From Nelumbo lutea (taxonomy: Eukaryota; Streptophyta; Magnoliopsida; Proteales; Nelumbonaceae): a DNA stretch of 64,000 nt. Positions 20,898-31,597 of the stretch are shown one piece after another. Position 1 is the stretch's first letter, and the number at the start of each line of letters is the position of its first letter. The translations under genes and the position numbers were made by a program. Below the pieces are notes generated by a model, which saw nothing but the letters and a program-made list of their open reading frames with translations, did no database searches and was not told the DNA's origin. The DNA lies in contig JAKGHH010000002.1 of NCBI GenBank assembly GCA_022828595.1, forward strand, positions 62,406,383 through 62,470,382. Direction: 5' to 3'.

Positions 20898-23800
20898 ATG
20901 GACTACCATCTGAAGCAATGGAGAAATCTGCATGAGTCAGAAGAACCCCCTTCTGCGAAGATACCAAGGCTCCTCCTTGAACCGCATCAGCAACCATCTG
21001 GGTCTGCTCTCCCGTTGTTTGTACCTGAACCTAACAGTAGGATCAGCAACCTGTCAGCATTCCCAGATTCAACGACTGCTACCAGATTTCCAAGTGAGTT
21101 ATTTTTTTTTTCTCTTGCCGTCCTTTCTTTCTTCTCTCCACCTCCTGTAGTGACAGGAAATTTTATTCCGCATATGGAAAGGTTATGTGTTGTTTCCAGA
21201 CTCGCTCCTTTTGTTCTTTATTTTCTTTGATGGTTTCTCTTTTTATCTGCATTTGCTTAGGGATGGGAGGTTATTTCAGCTTGGCGCAGTGGCAAGAACT
21301 TGAACTTCAGGCCTTGATTTTCAAATATATGTTGGCTGGCGCTGCTGTTCCTGCTGAGCTACTTCAGCCCATAAAGAAGAGTCTCCTCAGTAGTTCTGCA
21401 TGCTATCTTCAATACCCATATCAGCAGTATCAGCACTATCAAACAGCAAGTAAGTTTCAGTTTTTATTTTCATTGTTCGACCTTTCTTTACATCCCAAGA
21501 TGTTATTTTGCTTTCCTGTCTAGCATTTCGTGTTATTTATTTATTTTTTGCTTTCGTCTTTTATTTGTTGTTCTCATTTATCAACTTCTCTCTCTCTTTT
21601 TGATTGATTTGGTATTTAGTTTAGTTTTCCTTGTTTTTGTCTGCCTTCTTGTTGCAGTGGTCATTATCATTTTCTCCTCTGAAATAAGCTCTCTCTCTTT
21701 TTCCATAGAAGTTGTTTTATGGGCATACTTCTCTCACATCAGATTCTAGATGCAGTTAAACTAGCTCTATGGCCTATTCTGTTAACCTTCTAATGGTGAT
21801 TTTATCCTGATTAGCTCTTGATGTTTTATTTAAGTTCGTTTCTTGTCCGTAGCTTCTTCGTTCGGTCGTTTTGTGTTACTGGTCTCTCTGTAGGCTCCTT
21901 TTCTGTGGTGTGATCCTGCTCCTTTCATGTATTGGGTGTAAAAATTTGCAGACTTTTCTAACATAAGAAGGCACAATCTGAAATGGGTTTTTCCTTAAAC
22001 TTTTATGGATTGATTGTATTCTGGAGGCTGGTGACTTTTGTGTTAACTTTATTGGTTTTATTGGTTTTATTGATCTGTTTGCTGATGCAACCGTGGGGTT
22101 TCGGCATGTTGGCGCAGTGTTACAGTCTGGGTACTGGGGAAGAAGTGTTGTGGACTCGGAGCCTGGCAGATGTCGGAGAACCGATGGAAAGAAATGGAGG
22201 TGCTCAAGAGATGTGGTGGCCGGCCACAAGTACTGCGAGCGCCACATGCACCGAGGCCGAAACCGTTCAAGAAAGCCTGTGGAAATCCCCACACCTGCCA
22301 CTGCCACAGGTGGTGGATTGAACGATACAAACACGAACCCTGTCGCTGCTTCGCCCTTGACAGCTGCGGTGACCGGTGGTGGGACCCATTTCGCCCTTGC
22401 AGGGTCATCCCCTTCGATCAATCTCTTTCAACAACTCAATCAAAGCCAGAGGTATTCTTTAATTTCTTACTCATTTCATCTCTGTTCCAACGATAGTAAT
22501 CTTGCTTCTTGTGGGTTTGAAACTTACAAAATTCAGACACCCATGACCCATCATTTGATTTCATCCATGTTTTAACTTGAATCACCATGGATAAAACTAT
22601 AAAAGGATTCGACTTTTGTTGGGAAGCGAAGGAACAACTAGGTTTAGTTATTCACTTCGGTTTACAGATTGGAATGTATGTCTAGAATCTGGTGTGATGC
22701 TACATTTGGATCCAGTAAATTCTTTTTTCTTTTCTTTTGGGTGTTGGGGGGGGGGGGTTGTCAAATGGCAATGGAGTTACGGTTGATTGGATGAAGCGCT
22801 CAGTACTCAGTTGAGCTGAGCTGACCCGAGTTGAGTTGAATTGAATTACAGTCTACTGAGGACAATGGTGGGTTTCCTCTCCTATGAGACCCAGTTGCTG
22901 TTAATGCGATTTTTTATTCATTCCATTCAAAAGTAGTGACTCGGCTACAGTTTGTATTATCTTTAAAGACCCAGCTGTAAGTATAAATAGTGGACCCTTG
23001 ACAAGTACATGTACGAACCAGGTTCACTGTGTAGGAGCGGCCATGGCTTGGTGGGTTCTAGCTCTAGCAGGTGAGATATCCACCAGCCCCAAGGCTGAGT
23101 CTAATCATGGAATCTTCCAGCCTTCCTTTATCTAGATCTTTTGGCTCAGCGGTTCCTGATGTTCCAAAAAGAATGCGAGAGACATTGGATGCTTAGAATC
23201 ATCTGTGACTAGGTTGATTTGGCCCACCTGGGTTTCCTTGGGTGGGGGCCAGTCGGCCAGCTGAATGGTTTGGTCGGCCTGGCGTGCTGCACACAGCAGC
23301 GGATACCTTGGGCATCTGTAATGCCTTTATGTCAAATTTGAATGAGCAACTGAGAAACTACCCCGGCCCTTCTTTTCCTGAAGCCAGGAACTGCTCTATG
23401 GTCTGTAATTGTACTACTTGCTGCTTTTTGCTTTTGATGAAAATCTAGGAAAATGGCTTCTTTTTTATCATTTCAAACGTTTATGATTTGTAATCATGTT
23501 CTTTTGGTGCTGTGTCTAGATCCTCAGAAGGTGGTATAGTTGGGACTGGAGGTAGGGGTCTGCTGGAAACCCACCAAGACAAGGTTTCTGCAGAGGGGAG
23601 AGCAGACGGCAGGATCCTCCGGCATTTCTTTGATGACTGGCCAAGATCACAACCAGAACCCAACAGTGTTGGCTGCAATACCAGTCCAACAACTTCCACC
23701 ACCTGCCTTTCCATCTCGATTCCGGGGAATGCATCGTCGGACTTCTCTTTGAAACTGTCGACAGGCAATGGGGACGAGACGGGTTCTCGCAGCGACGGAG

Positions 23801-23973
23801 GGGACCGGCATCAGATGAACTGGGCATCAGGGTGGGGGACACACCCAGTTGCCTCAATGGGTGGTCCACTGGCTGAGGCACTGCGATCATCAACCTCAAA
23901 TTCTTCGCCAACAAGCGTCCTGCATGAGCTGCCAAGGGCCACCGCATCTGAGACAAGTAGTGTTAGCACCTGA
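20898..23973 (+). CDS. GRF: Growth-regulating factor (GRF3/GRF4-type) transcription factor
   Basis: Four exons are inferred: 20898-21093, 21261-21449, 22118-22451 and 23520-23973, all with GT-AG introns and matching phases. They encode about 390 residues. The QLQ domain (residues about 71-106, [18 protein letters not shown]) binds GIF co-activators. The WRC domain (about 141-185) has the zinc pattern C-x9-C-x10-C-x2-H and the basic nuclear signal RGRNRSRKP. The C-terminal part shows FFDDWP, a CLSISIPGN motif and GGPLAEALR. The start [10 protein letters not shown], the QLQ variant and these C-terminal motifs match the Arabidopsis GRF3/GRF4 group (380-residue GRF4, from memory). GRFs act in the nucleus to promote cell proliferation in leaves and other organs. 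A miR396 site lies in exon 3. No defect is seen. Confidence 0.95.
22263..22284 (+). promoter_or_regulatory. miR396 target site in GRF exon 3
   Basis: The coding DNA at the end of the WRC domain contains TTCAAGAAAGCCTGTGGAA, the conserved miR396 complementary site of plant GRF genes, encoding the RSRKPVE segment. By family knowledge, miR396 pairs here with a one-base bulge and directs mRNA cleavage, which limits GRF dose in mature tissue. Confidence 0.93.
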
Positions 23974-24762
23974 ATTTAATTCCATTCTTGTATCAAGTTA
24001 AACCCCAAGAACCCTTGTGTTCTTTCTCCTGTTTTCATGCTCTGATTTCATGTTTGTTGGTAAGCACTCTGTTGATACTGGGTTTTCTCTTCAGTTTTCA
24101 CCCTGCTTCACTGGCTTGTAAAAATTGCTTCCATTTGTTTATTTTGATCTTCCTATTTGGCTTGTGGAAAGCTAGAGGTTTTGGTTGATTCAATTGGGTT
24201 TCATTTTTTTATTGAAAAAAAGTTGGGTTTGGGATTGGGGAGAAGTTTTGTTGCTTTGAAGGAAGCCATGAAGGAGATTGTTAGGCTGCAACATGGACAT
24301 ATCCATTAAAGGGCCCATCTGATGTCAGAGCCCTAGTTGACCCTCTATTCTTGTCCATGGTCTCCTTTTCAGCTACGAGGCATGAACGAAAGCAAATTAT
24401 CCAATTACCCAGTTGAATTATCCTGGTTCTGGGAATTGGCAAATAAGAAGAGAACATCATTCCGATGGATTTATAGGCCCACACCTTTTAATTTTAACTA
24501 GGGACCATTTGTTGTGTCGCTTTCCAAACAGCCCCCAGTTTCAGTTTGTATCACGAGTATGGGACTGTGGTCGTACCACCCAAGCAATTGGACCATATGT
24601 CATCTCCACTCTGTTTTACTTCTTTTATTTATTTCTTGAAACTTTTACGGTTCTTTTTTCTCGTATTTATCTTCTCTTATCTTCTTTTTTTGGGTATTTT
24701 GTCTTTCCAGTAAAAATCTTCATACAAGATCAATGTCTTGTTTGGACGCAAGTATTGGTATG
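23974..24762. other. GRF 3' flank
   Basis: This stretch follows the GRF stop and presumably holds its 3' untranslated region. No gene, RNA or repeat border is recognised before the foldback element at 24763. Confidence 0.4.
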
Positions 24763-25157
24763 CAGGGATGTCAATTGGACTGGATTTGGTCCAATCCGAT
24801 CCAGTCCAATGTATAATTGGACTAGGTTCAATCCAATCCAATGAATATTTTGGACTGGTTCAATTCAATGTCTGGATCATCCAATCTGTTCAAATTCGTT
24901 TTGATTTAGATTGGTTTTAACACAAACCCGGTCCATTGACACTTGTATTCTTATCTTATATCAATAGACTGGATATTGGCTTAATCCAATCCAGTCCAAT
25001 ATAAATTTATTATGGACAAACCAGGTCCAATTCAATTTAATAAATATTATGGACCGGATTGGCCCAATTCATTATGTCTTGTTGGTCCATCCAATCCATT
25101 CAAATTGATTTTGGATTGAATAGGGTCCAATCCAAAACCGGTCCATTGACACCCTTA
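24763..25157. mobile_element. hAT-like non-autonomous element (395 bp)
   Basis: The left end CAGGGATGTCAATTGGAC is inverse to the right end, read as TAAGGGTGTCAATGGAC. The flanks TTGGTATG (24755-24762) and TTAATATG (25158-25165) agree at six of eight bases, which fits a decayed 8-bp hAT duplication. The interior repeats words such as AATCCAATCC and GGTCCAAT. It is non-coding. Confidence 0.5.
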
Positions 25158-25359
25158 TTAATATGTATCAGTGTATATTATATGATATATATCGGTCTTA
25201 ACTCATAACAATGATGCATCAAATACAGGGATTAGGGTAGGGTGCAACTTTAGATTTGGATTGGGGTTTTGTCAAAATTTGAATGAACCTGGCCCAAAGG
25301 ACCAAGTCCAAAGCATTGTTAAATGAATAAATGTAGGATGCTTTGAACTTGGTTGAGTA

Positions 25360-25393
25360 AACATCAATCTCACACCAATGTGAGATTGATGTT
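25360..25393. repeat. Perfect 15-bp hairpin
   Basis: AACATCAATCTCACA and TGTGAGATTGATGTT are exact inverses separated by CCAA. No run of T follows, and the site is not next to a gene end, so it is not called a terminator. It is probably the core of a lost foldback element. Confidence 0.6.
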
Positions 25394-25480
25394 CCCAATG
25401 TGCAACTTCAAGTGCTGTTTGGTGTGAACAGACCCGGTCTCTATGCAATAATACAATGAGCTTCTTGAAATTTGAAAACT

Positions 25481-25638
25481 GAAATTCTCATTGATAAGGT
25501 TACTTTGGGTTCATTACAAAATCTAGATTTTACAACTTTGACTGAGACTCCAAGTTTCTGAAATTCTCATTGAGAAGATTACTTTCGGATCATTACAAAA
25601 TCTAGATTTTACAACTTTGACCGAGACTCCAAGTTTTA
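25481..25638. repeat. Tandem duplication, 2 x 79 bp
   Basis: GAAATTCTCATTGA followed by ATTACAAAATCTAGATTTTA recurs with a period of 79 bp, with a handful of substitutions between the two units. It is non-coding. Confidence 0.7.
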
Positions 25639-26310
25639 TGAAATAGTAAACTCGCTAAGAATGGTAAATTTCACCCAAATGAGCCGAATAACTTCAAATC
25701 CTATTTCAACCTGTTTTCACTTAAAAAGACAGTTTCAACACTCGTTAAAAATGGTAAATTTTCAAAAATGACCAACTTCAATTGCGTGAAAGTAAAATTT
25801 GAATTCATACCAATTCCAAAAATAGAAAGTCATTGGGGGAGAGGGGTTGGTCACTAAGAAACTGGTTCGTATTGATTCGTAATTATAGGACTTATGGTAA
25901 AGTTATTTTTCTTGGTTATCATTTACATGATTAAGTGAGATCCATCTTGTAAGTGGGTAGGTAAATTCTTCATTTGGGGGGGATTTATAAAACATAATAA
26001 GACAAGTTTACCCATTTTAGCAATGACTTTTTTATAAATTCAAACTAGCTGAATTATAGAATTAATGATGAAATTTTATGTCAGTAATAAATTCATGGAC
26101 CCCACTGTATAAATTTCTAAAGAATCAAAAGAACATGGATATGTAAACTTATCCATGTAAGTGTTTTGTATAAAACATTTATTCGAGGAGTCCAGCTTCA
26201 ATAAGCTCCGTTCAGACATCATTCGCACATTGCAAGGATGCAGCATGTGTCCTTCCACACATGCAATATCTAAACCCGTGCGAGAGGAGAGTAAATGGCG
26301 TTTAGCTCTC

Positions 26311-26770
26311 ACAACCGCTTTTCGTTCTCTCCCTCTCCTACCAGTGGCGACGAAGCGCATCACCGACAACAAACCATCAGGTATCGAATCTTTCATTTTC
26401 TTTCTTTCCCAGTTGTGACCGGCAACTGTTAACACCTGAGAGCTTTTTTTTTTCTCTCCAAAGTCATTTCATAATTGAGTAATTTTAGTTCTAAAGCTTA
26501 TTTCATGCAACAAGAGCTTTGTTTTTTTTCTTTGATTTTGAAATTTTAGCTCAATCAAAAAATGGAATTGTGAAAATATAACATTAGACATGAAGTACAT
26601 AAATGTTGTATCTGGTAGTATAAATTCCATTAGGTAGGAGACAATGGTTGGTTGTCGATTGGACAGGGAGAGAGTGAATCAATACCTGATGGTTTGTTGT
26701 TGATCACACACAGTCGCTAGTGATGTGCTTCGTCACCGCCGCTAGGAGAGGGAGAGAATGAACAACAGAG
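26311..26770. repeat. Inverted duplication, arms of about 100 bp
   Basis: The left arm (about 26311-26400; CTCCCTCTCCTACCAGTGGC, then GACAACAAACCATCAGGTAT) returns inverted at about 26680-26770, with small insertions and substitutions. The spacer is about 280 bp of AT-rich DNA. The arms could be the ends of a decayed element or an inverted gene fragment; I could not identify a protein in them. Confidence 0.55.
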
Positions 26771-26814
26771 GTTCAGTGGTTTTGGAGAGAGAAAAGCGGG
26801 AAGGGAATTGATTT

Positions 26815-28688
26815 CAATAAAAAAATTATTAAAAATTTGGAATCTGAACCGAATACTTGGCTAATGAGGGAGGAAATGATGTGACTTCAAAAATCAAGTG
26901 CGAACTGCTTACAATTTAGAGATAGAAATACTAATTTCTTTCATTCAATTGCAAAAGGTAGGAGCAACAAGAATAAAATAATGCATCTAAAAAAAGATAA
27001 TGGGGAATGGGCGACTTCAGAAGAGGAGGTAGCGATAGAATTAGAACATCATTTCCAAAATTTGTTCAAATCTTCCAACCCAAGTTTCCAAGATGAGTTT
27101 CTTAATAGTGTTGTTTCCAAATTGAGTGAGCAGGATCGAGAAGTTTTAGAAAGTGACATAACAGATGAAGAGATAAGGGAAGCTTTGTTTCAAGTGGCCC
27201 CAAGGAAAGCCCCTGGTCCGGATGGCTATCCAAACCTATTTTTTATTTCAAAAATTCTTGAGGATAGTAGGAGATGATGTGATTAGATCTATCAAGAATT
27301 TCTTTGTAATTGGAAATCTGCTAAGGGAATTCAATGAAACTTACATAGCTGTAATTCCAAAATTAAAGAATCTTGAAGAGACATCCCATTATAGACCCAT
27401 AAGCCTCTGCAACTTAGTGTACAAGATCATTGCAAAAGTCTTGATTAATAAGAGTCAAACCTCTTTTAGATCTTCTGATTAATAAGAACCAAAGTGCCTT
27501 CACTCCAGGTAGATACATCCATGACAATATTCTAGTAGCACAAGAGGTAATTAATTTCATGAGAAAAACTAGAGGTAGAAATCCTTGGATGGCTCTCAAG
27601 CTTGATATGAGTAAGGCCTGTGACAGGGTGGAGTGGAGTTCCTTGAAAAAACAATGCAGAAGATGGGCTTTGGAGAAAAGTGGGTCAATTGGGTTATGAA
27701 ATGTGTAACCATAGTCTAATACAGAGTTCTGGTAAATGAAAACCCTAGTAGTAAATCCTATCCGAAAGAGGGCTTAGACAAGGAGATCCCTTTCTCCATA
27801 TCTGTTCTTATTTTGCTCAGAAACTTTGTCTACTAAACTCATAGAGCTTGCTACCCAAAAGAAGATTAATGGTATTTCAATCACCAGAAATTGTCCAACT
27901 ATCTCTCACTTATTTTTTTGCAGATGACAGTTACATATTTTCTAAAGCAGAGTTGGGGGATGGGCAATGTATTTTGGATGCTCTCAAAACCTATGAGAAG
28001 GCCTCCTGGCAGTAGGTAAGCTTTTCAAAATCTAAGATTTTTTTAATAGAAATTTACATCATAAACTCCAAAAAATGATGGCCAGATTTCTTAAAATGAG
28101 GAAAGTAGAATCTCCTTCTATCTACTTGGGTCCACCTACAAAAAATGGTAAATAAAAAAAAAAGCCATTTTCAATTTCCTAATTGAAAGAGTCAGAAAGT
28201 TATTGCCCAAGTGGCATGAATCTGTACTCTCTCAGGCTAGGAAAGAAACTCTACTTAAGGCTATAGCTAATGCCATTCCAAATTATACCATGTCCTGCTT
28301 TTTGCTCCCCAAAGATGTTTGCAATGAACTGAGAAGAATACAAACCAGATTCTAGTGGGGTGGTTCTAAAGAACATAGGAAAACCCACTAGGTAAATTGG
28401 GAAGTTCTCAACAAAAGTAAGTTTGTAGGAGGGTTAGGGTTCAGAGATTCGCATAAATTCAACCAAACTCTCCTAGCAAAACAAACTTGGAGGATTTGTA
28501 CTGAAGAAGACAATCTTTGGGTGAAGATTATCAAGGCTAGATATCTGAAAGGAAAAAGTTTTATGACAGATAAGCTTCCAACTAAGGGTTCTTGGGGGTG
28601 GCAGAGTATGTTAGCAGCAAGAGAGGTCCTTCAAAAAGGGGCATGTTGGGCAATTAACTCAGGAACCAAAGTTAATATATGGAATATT
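26815..28688 (+). pseudogene. Decayed LINE (L1-type) reverse transcriptase fragment
   Basis: Broken frames read in order: DRNTNFFHSIAKGRSNKNKI (about 26915), the fingers region with APGPDGYP (about 27210), YIAVIPKLKN and HYRPISLCNLVYKIIAKVL (27340-27440), and LKLDMSKACDRVEW (about 27600). The catalytic FADD follows at about 27914, then a later region with GGLGFRDSHKFNQTLLAKQ (about 28430). This is the order of a plant L1-type ORF2. Stops and frameshifts are frequent. The endonuclease and the C-terminal end are missing, and the right border is an AT microsatellite at 28689. Confidence 0.88.
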
Positions 28689-28861
28689 ATATATATATAT
28701 ATATATAAGTTGATTCAGGTTGGATCGGACCGGGTTGGCTGGTTTGGGTCTTGTTATGAACAGCCTTTGATGAAATCCTAACCTTTGATGTCCTTGAATT
28801 AGATGAAGTAATGTGAAAATATTGTAGTAAAAATGGCGGGCTTACAACGAATTCAGATTAG
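28689..28861. other. AT microsatellite and flank
   Basis: A short (AT)n run of about 20 bp at 28689-28708 marks the right end of the LINE fragment. The rest shows a GGTTGGATCGGACCGGGTTGG-like stretch similar to the hAT-like elements, without a clear border. Confidence 0.4.
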
Positions 28862-29026
28862 CTGAACGCTTTGGCTGTTAAGTGGGCTGTGAAACCAATG
28901 ATGAGGTTTCATGCCATTAATAAATTCATGGGCTCTACTGTAAAGGGTATGGGTCCTATGTATTTATTATTGACTGTGGAACCTTATCATTGGTTCCAGA
29001 GCCCGCTAAACAACCAAAGCGTTCAG
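28862..29026. mobile_element. Foldback MITE-like element (165 bp)
   Basis: The left arm CTGAACGCTTTGG pairs exactly with the right arm CCAAAGCGTTCAG. Pairing continues with few mismatches through GGGCTGTGAAACCAATGATGA against the inverse of TTATCATTGGTTCCAGAGCCC. There is no coding capacity. A related fragment lies at about 26045-26115. Confidence 0.6.
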
Positions 29027-29644
29027 ATAAATCTTTCTCGCCTAAAACACCTCTTGGATAAGATGATCTGTAAATGCCAAATGATGAAGTCGGTCACATC
29101 TACCACCAGTAATCTCCAAAATATAAGACTAACAGTCAGCAGCAATACAATAGAAGGTAGGTCTTAGGCATGATGGGGCTGCTAATATAGTAATATTATT
29201 GGCTTTTCAAAGTATAAATGTCACCACATCAGCACCACATAAGCATTTTGAGTTTTGAGTTGAACGGTCAATTTTCTGTTTGGCTGAGGACTGTTTTGAG
29301 TTAAAACAGTCGTAAAACATTTTGCATGAAAATCCATGTGAAGGGGTGTTTCAAGAAACATGGAATTTTCTGAGAAGCAAAGTCTCAGATATCCTGACTA
29401 GTGAATGATTTACCACTGTCCACTGACATGGAGTAAAAACACATTCTTCACCAAATTTGGATTAAGTACAAACATTCGTGTTTGTGTTTCAACCAATATC
29501 ATTGGGCCAAAAATCAACTTCTACACAAGCTTCTGACCCTCTAAAATTGTATTTAGATTCGTGTAGAAAAAAAAGTCTTCTGCTTTCTCCCCCAAGTAGT
29601 TCTACTGATAATGTTAAACTGCTTTAAACGGATCAGATTGGCTG
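29027..29644. other. Gene-free stretch, nothing recognised
   Basis: No gene, RNA or repeat border is recognised between the two foldback elements. Confidence 0.4.
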
Positions 29645-29959
29645 GAGACAAAATCATACACAGTGGACTGGGCAATTTATCATGAGAACATCAGTGCTTC
29701 ATGCACATAAAATGTAGGCCCCATGTTTTAGTTCAGATATGCTATCAACAAAACGCTCCCAATTAGTCCAAACAAACGACTGCAGTCACACATCGGAATC
29801 ATCTTCCCATGAATGATAAAGGAGATATTTCCAATGTGCAGTTGTAGTGGCCTGTTGGGAGTGTTTTGTTGGTAGGAGATCCTTGCCCCTCATGTTAATG
29901 GAATACTGACATGTTCACTCGTGATAGGTTGCACAATTTACTGTGTATGATTTTGTCTC
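29645..29959. mobile_element. Long foldback element (315 bp) with perfect 20-bp ends
   Basis: The first 20 bases (GAGACAAAATCATACACAGT) are the exact inverse of the last 20 (29940-29959). Pairing continues inward through ACATCAGT against ACTGACATGT and CAACAAAACGCTCCCAA against TTGGGAGTGTTTTGTTG. The core near 29793-29848 resembles the core of 18718-18879. No convincing target duplication was found. Nearly the whole element can fold into one hairpin. Confidence 0.65.
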
Positions 29960-30194
29960 AGGACAATTCGGACTCTGTTTGAAAGCAAATGAGATTGATT
30001 TGTCTAGCAGAAAAAAATAAAGGAAAAAACAAGTTTATAATACAATCATAAAAAATAGGACAGGTGGCAAATTATGGGGCCCAAAACCAGTCTCATATTT
30101 TGAAAAATATATATATGGTCTCTGACAATAGTTTTCACAGATTGACTAGAAATGAAGGCCTAGGATGGTGTTTGATAACTACTCAAATAAGAGG

Positions 30195-30942
30195 TGATGG
30201 AGCGCGATCCGGCTGGTCTTAGCTGTCCGCTGCCTTGCTTTCGAACGAGGTAGCAGGGATCCTGAAACGGGAGAGATGGGAAAGCTCCGGGGGGAACCCG
30301 GTGTAGAGGCTCCGAAGCTCAAGTTAGAATCTTTTAAAAGCAAGGTAATACCAGATAGCGCAAGGTTTTTGCATACCTCTCTTGTCGGGGGGGCAGGGGC
30401 TCTTATAGTCGCTTCGCGTACTCGCCCCGAGGCCCTTGTCAGATTGGGGATGATTACTCTGGCGCTTGTCAACTCGGCTGTCGTCCCTTCTACTGAGACA
30501 GAACCGTCACTGCCTAACCGTCACTGCTTAACCGTCCAACTGGAGATGGCGGCATCAGTGGCGGTGGCAGGTGGCCGTTTAGAGTGCAGCTGCCAAACGT
30601 CAGATCCCAAGTCAGTCAGGCGTGGCGCCCTCGGGCACGGAATTCCCTGGTGCCAGGCGTGGTACGACTTGTTTGGATTTGGTGTCTAGAAGATGATGTG
30701 AAGTGCTGAGCGAGGCGGTCTTGAGCTCGGAGGTATCCCGAACTGTAACAAGGTGGGTCAGTTCGGCGAAGTCTGTCCCGAGCTGTTACAAGGAAAGTTC
30801 GGCGAAGTCTACCCCGAGCTGTTACAAGGCGGTCAGTTCGATGAAGTGTGTTCTTGCCGCCTAGGCTTGACCCCTTTTGCCGAGCTGTCGTTTCTGCCAC
30901 GTGTCTCATAATAAAGAGGTTGGGCCAAATTTTCCTTCATCA
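30195..30942 (-). repeat. 3' LTR of copy B (left, 748 bp)
   Basis: It starts TGATGGAGCGCG and ends CCTTCATCA. It contains only about three minisatellite units (30745-30845), against seven or eight in copy A. Confidence 0.94.
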
Positions 30943-30960
30943 ATTGCCCCCCACTCCTTG
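30943..30960 (-). promoter_or_regulatory. Polypurine tract of copy B
   Basis: Read on the minus strand, GGAGTGGGGGGCAAT lies directly before the 3' LTR, at the same site as in copy A. Confidence 0.7.
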
Positions 30961-31413
30961 CGCTGAGGGCCTTGCCATGGTGCGGGGAGTTTTCACGAGG
31001 GGGTTGTAGATTTGTCCCGTCCTCCAAACCTTCACTGTACGAGATGCTTTTGCTAGGGTTTTTTCGGTTTTCGAGAAGGCTGGAAACGTGCCTTACTCAA
31101 AAACGCTGGTGGTTGTGACCGTGCGTTTTAAATTTCAAACCAACTCGCGTCGTGGGACGTGACAGCGGGTCATTTCAAAAAGGCACGCCACTGCTGTACG
31201 TACGCCGTCGACTGTCAGGGAGACATGCAGCGCATCAGATACGAAAAGACGCGTGTCGAAGCGACGTTGGTTTCAGAAAGACGTGCTGACGTTCCGCTTT
31301 TTTCGGAAAGACGTGCGCCAATCACGTCTCGACTTTAAGGGTTGCAAGGTTGGTAAGAATGTGGGCCGTCGGATCATCTTCAGTCTACACGGTCGATTCT
31401 TGGTTACTGTAGC

Positions 31414-31421
31414 TATAAATA
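31414..31421 (+). promoter_or_regulatory. TATA box of the antisense gene, copy B
   Basis: TATAAATA lies 177 bp before the start codon at 31598, in the same context as in copy A (7531). Confidence 0.5.
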
Positions 31422-31597
31422 GTGGGGGACCCCGGTTGGTTTGTCACCTCTGCGGTTGTCTATCGAGTTCGCGTCCAACCTTCCAACTCGCGTCTTTCTT
31501 CCAGCTCGCGTCGAGGCTGGTTATACAGTCTTCACGGTTCTTTAGCTTGTTCTCCAAACTTTCCGGTGAGTACTTTCTTGAATCTATCTTTTTCCCA

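Larger units (their letters stand above)
25158..26310. other. Gene-free stretch with small repeats
   Basis: It contains a perfect 15-bp hairpin at 25360-25393 and a tandem 79-bp duplication at 25481-25638. At about 26045-26115 it has a fragment related to the foldback at 28862-29026 (shared word AATAAATTCATGG). No gene is recognised. Confidence 0.4.

Noticed and set aside
22067..22421. Minus-strand open frames of 113 and 181 codons
   Set aside because: They are shadows of GRF exon 3 (WRC domain) on the opposite strand and show no domain.
25360..25393. Rho-independent terminator
   Set aside because: A perfect hairpin alone in a plant genome does not terminate transcription in this way, no T run follows, and no gene ends here.
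31253..31597. Upstream extension of the antisense gene frame in copy B
   Set aside because: The frame starts before the TATA box and is not conserved in copy A. The ATG at 31598 (7719 in copy A) is conserved and lies downstream of the TATA box.
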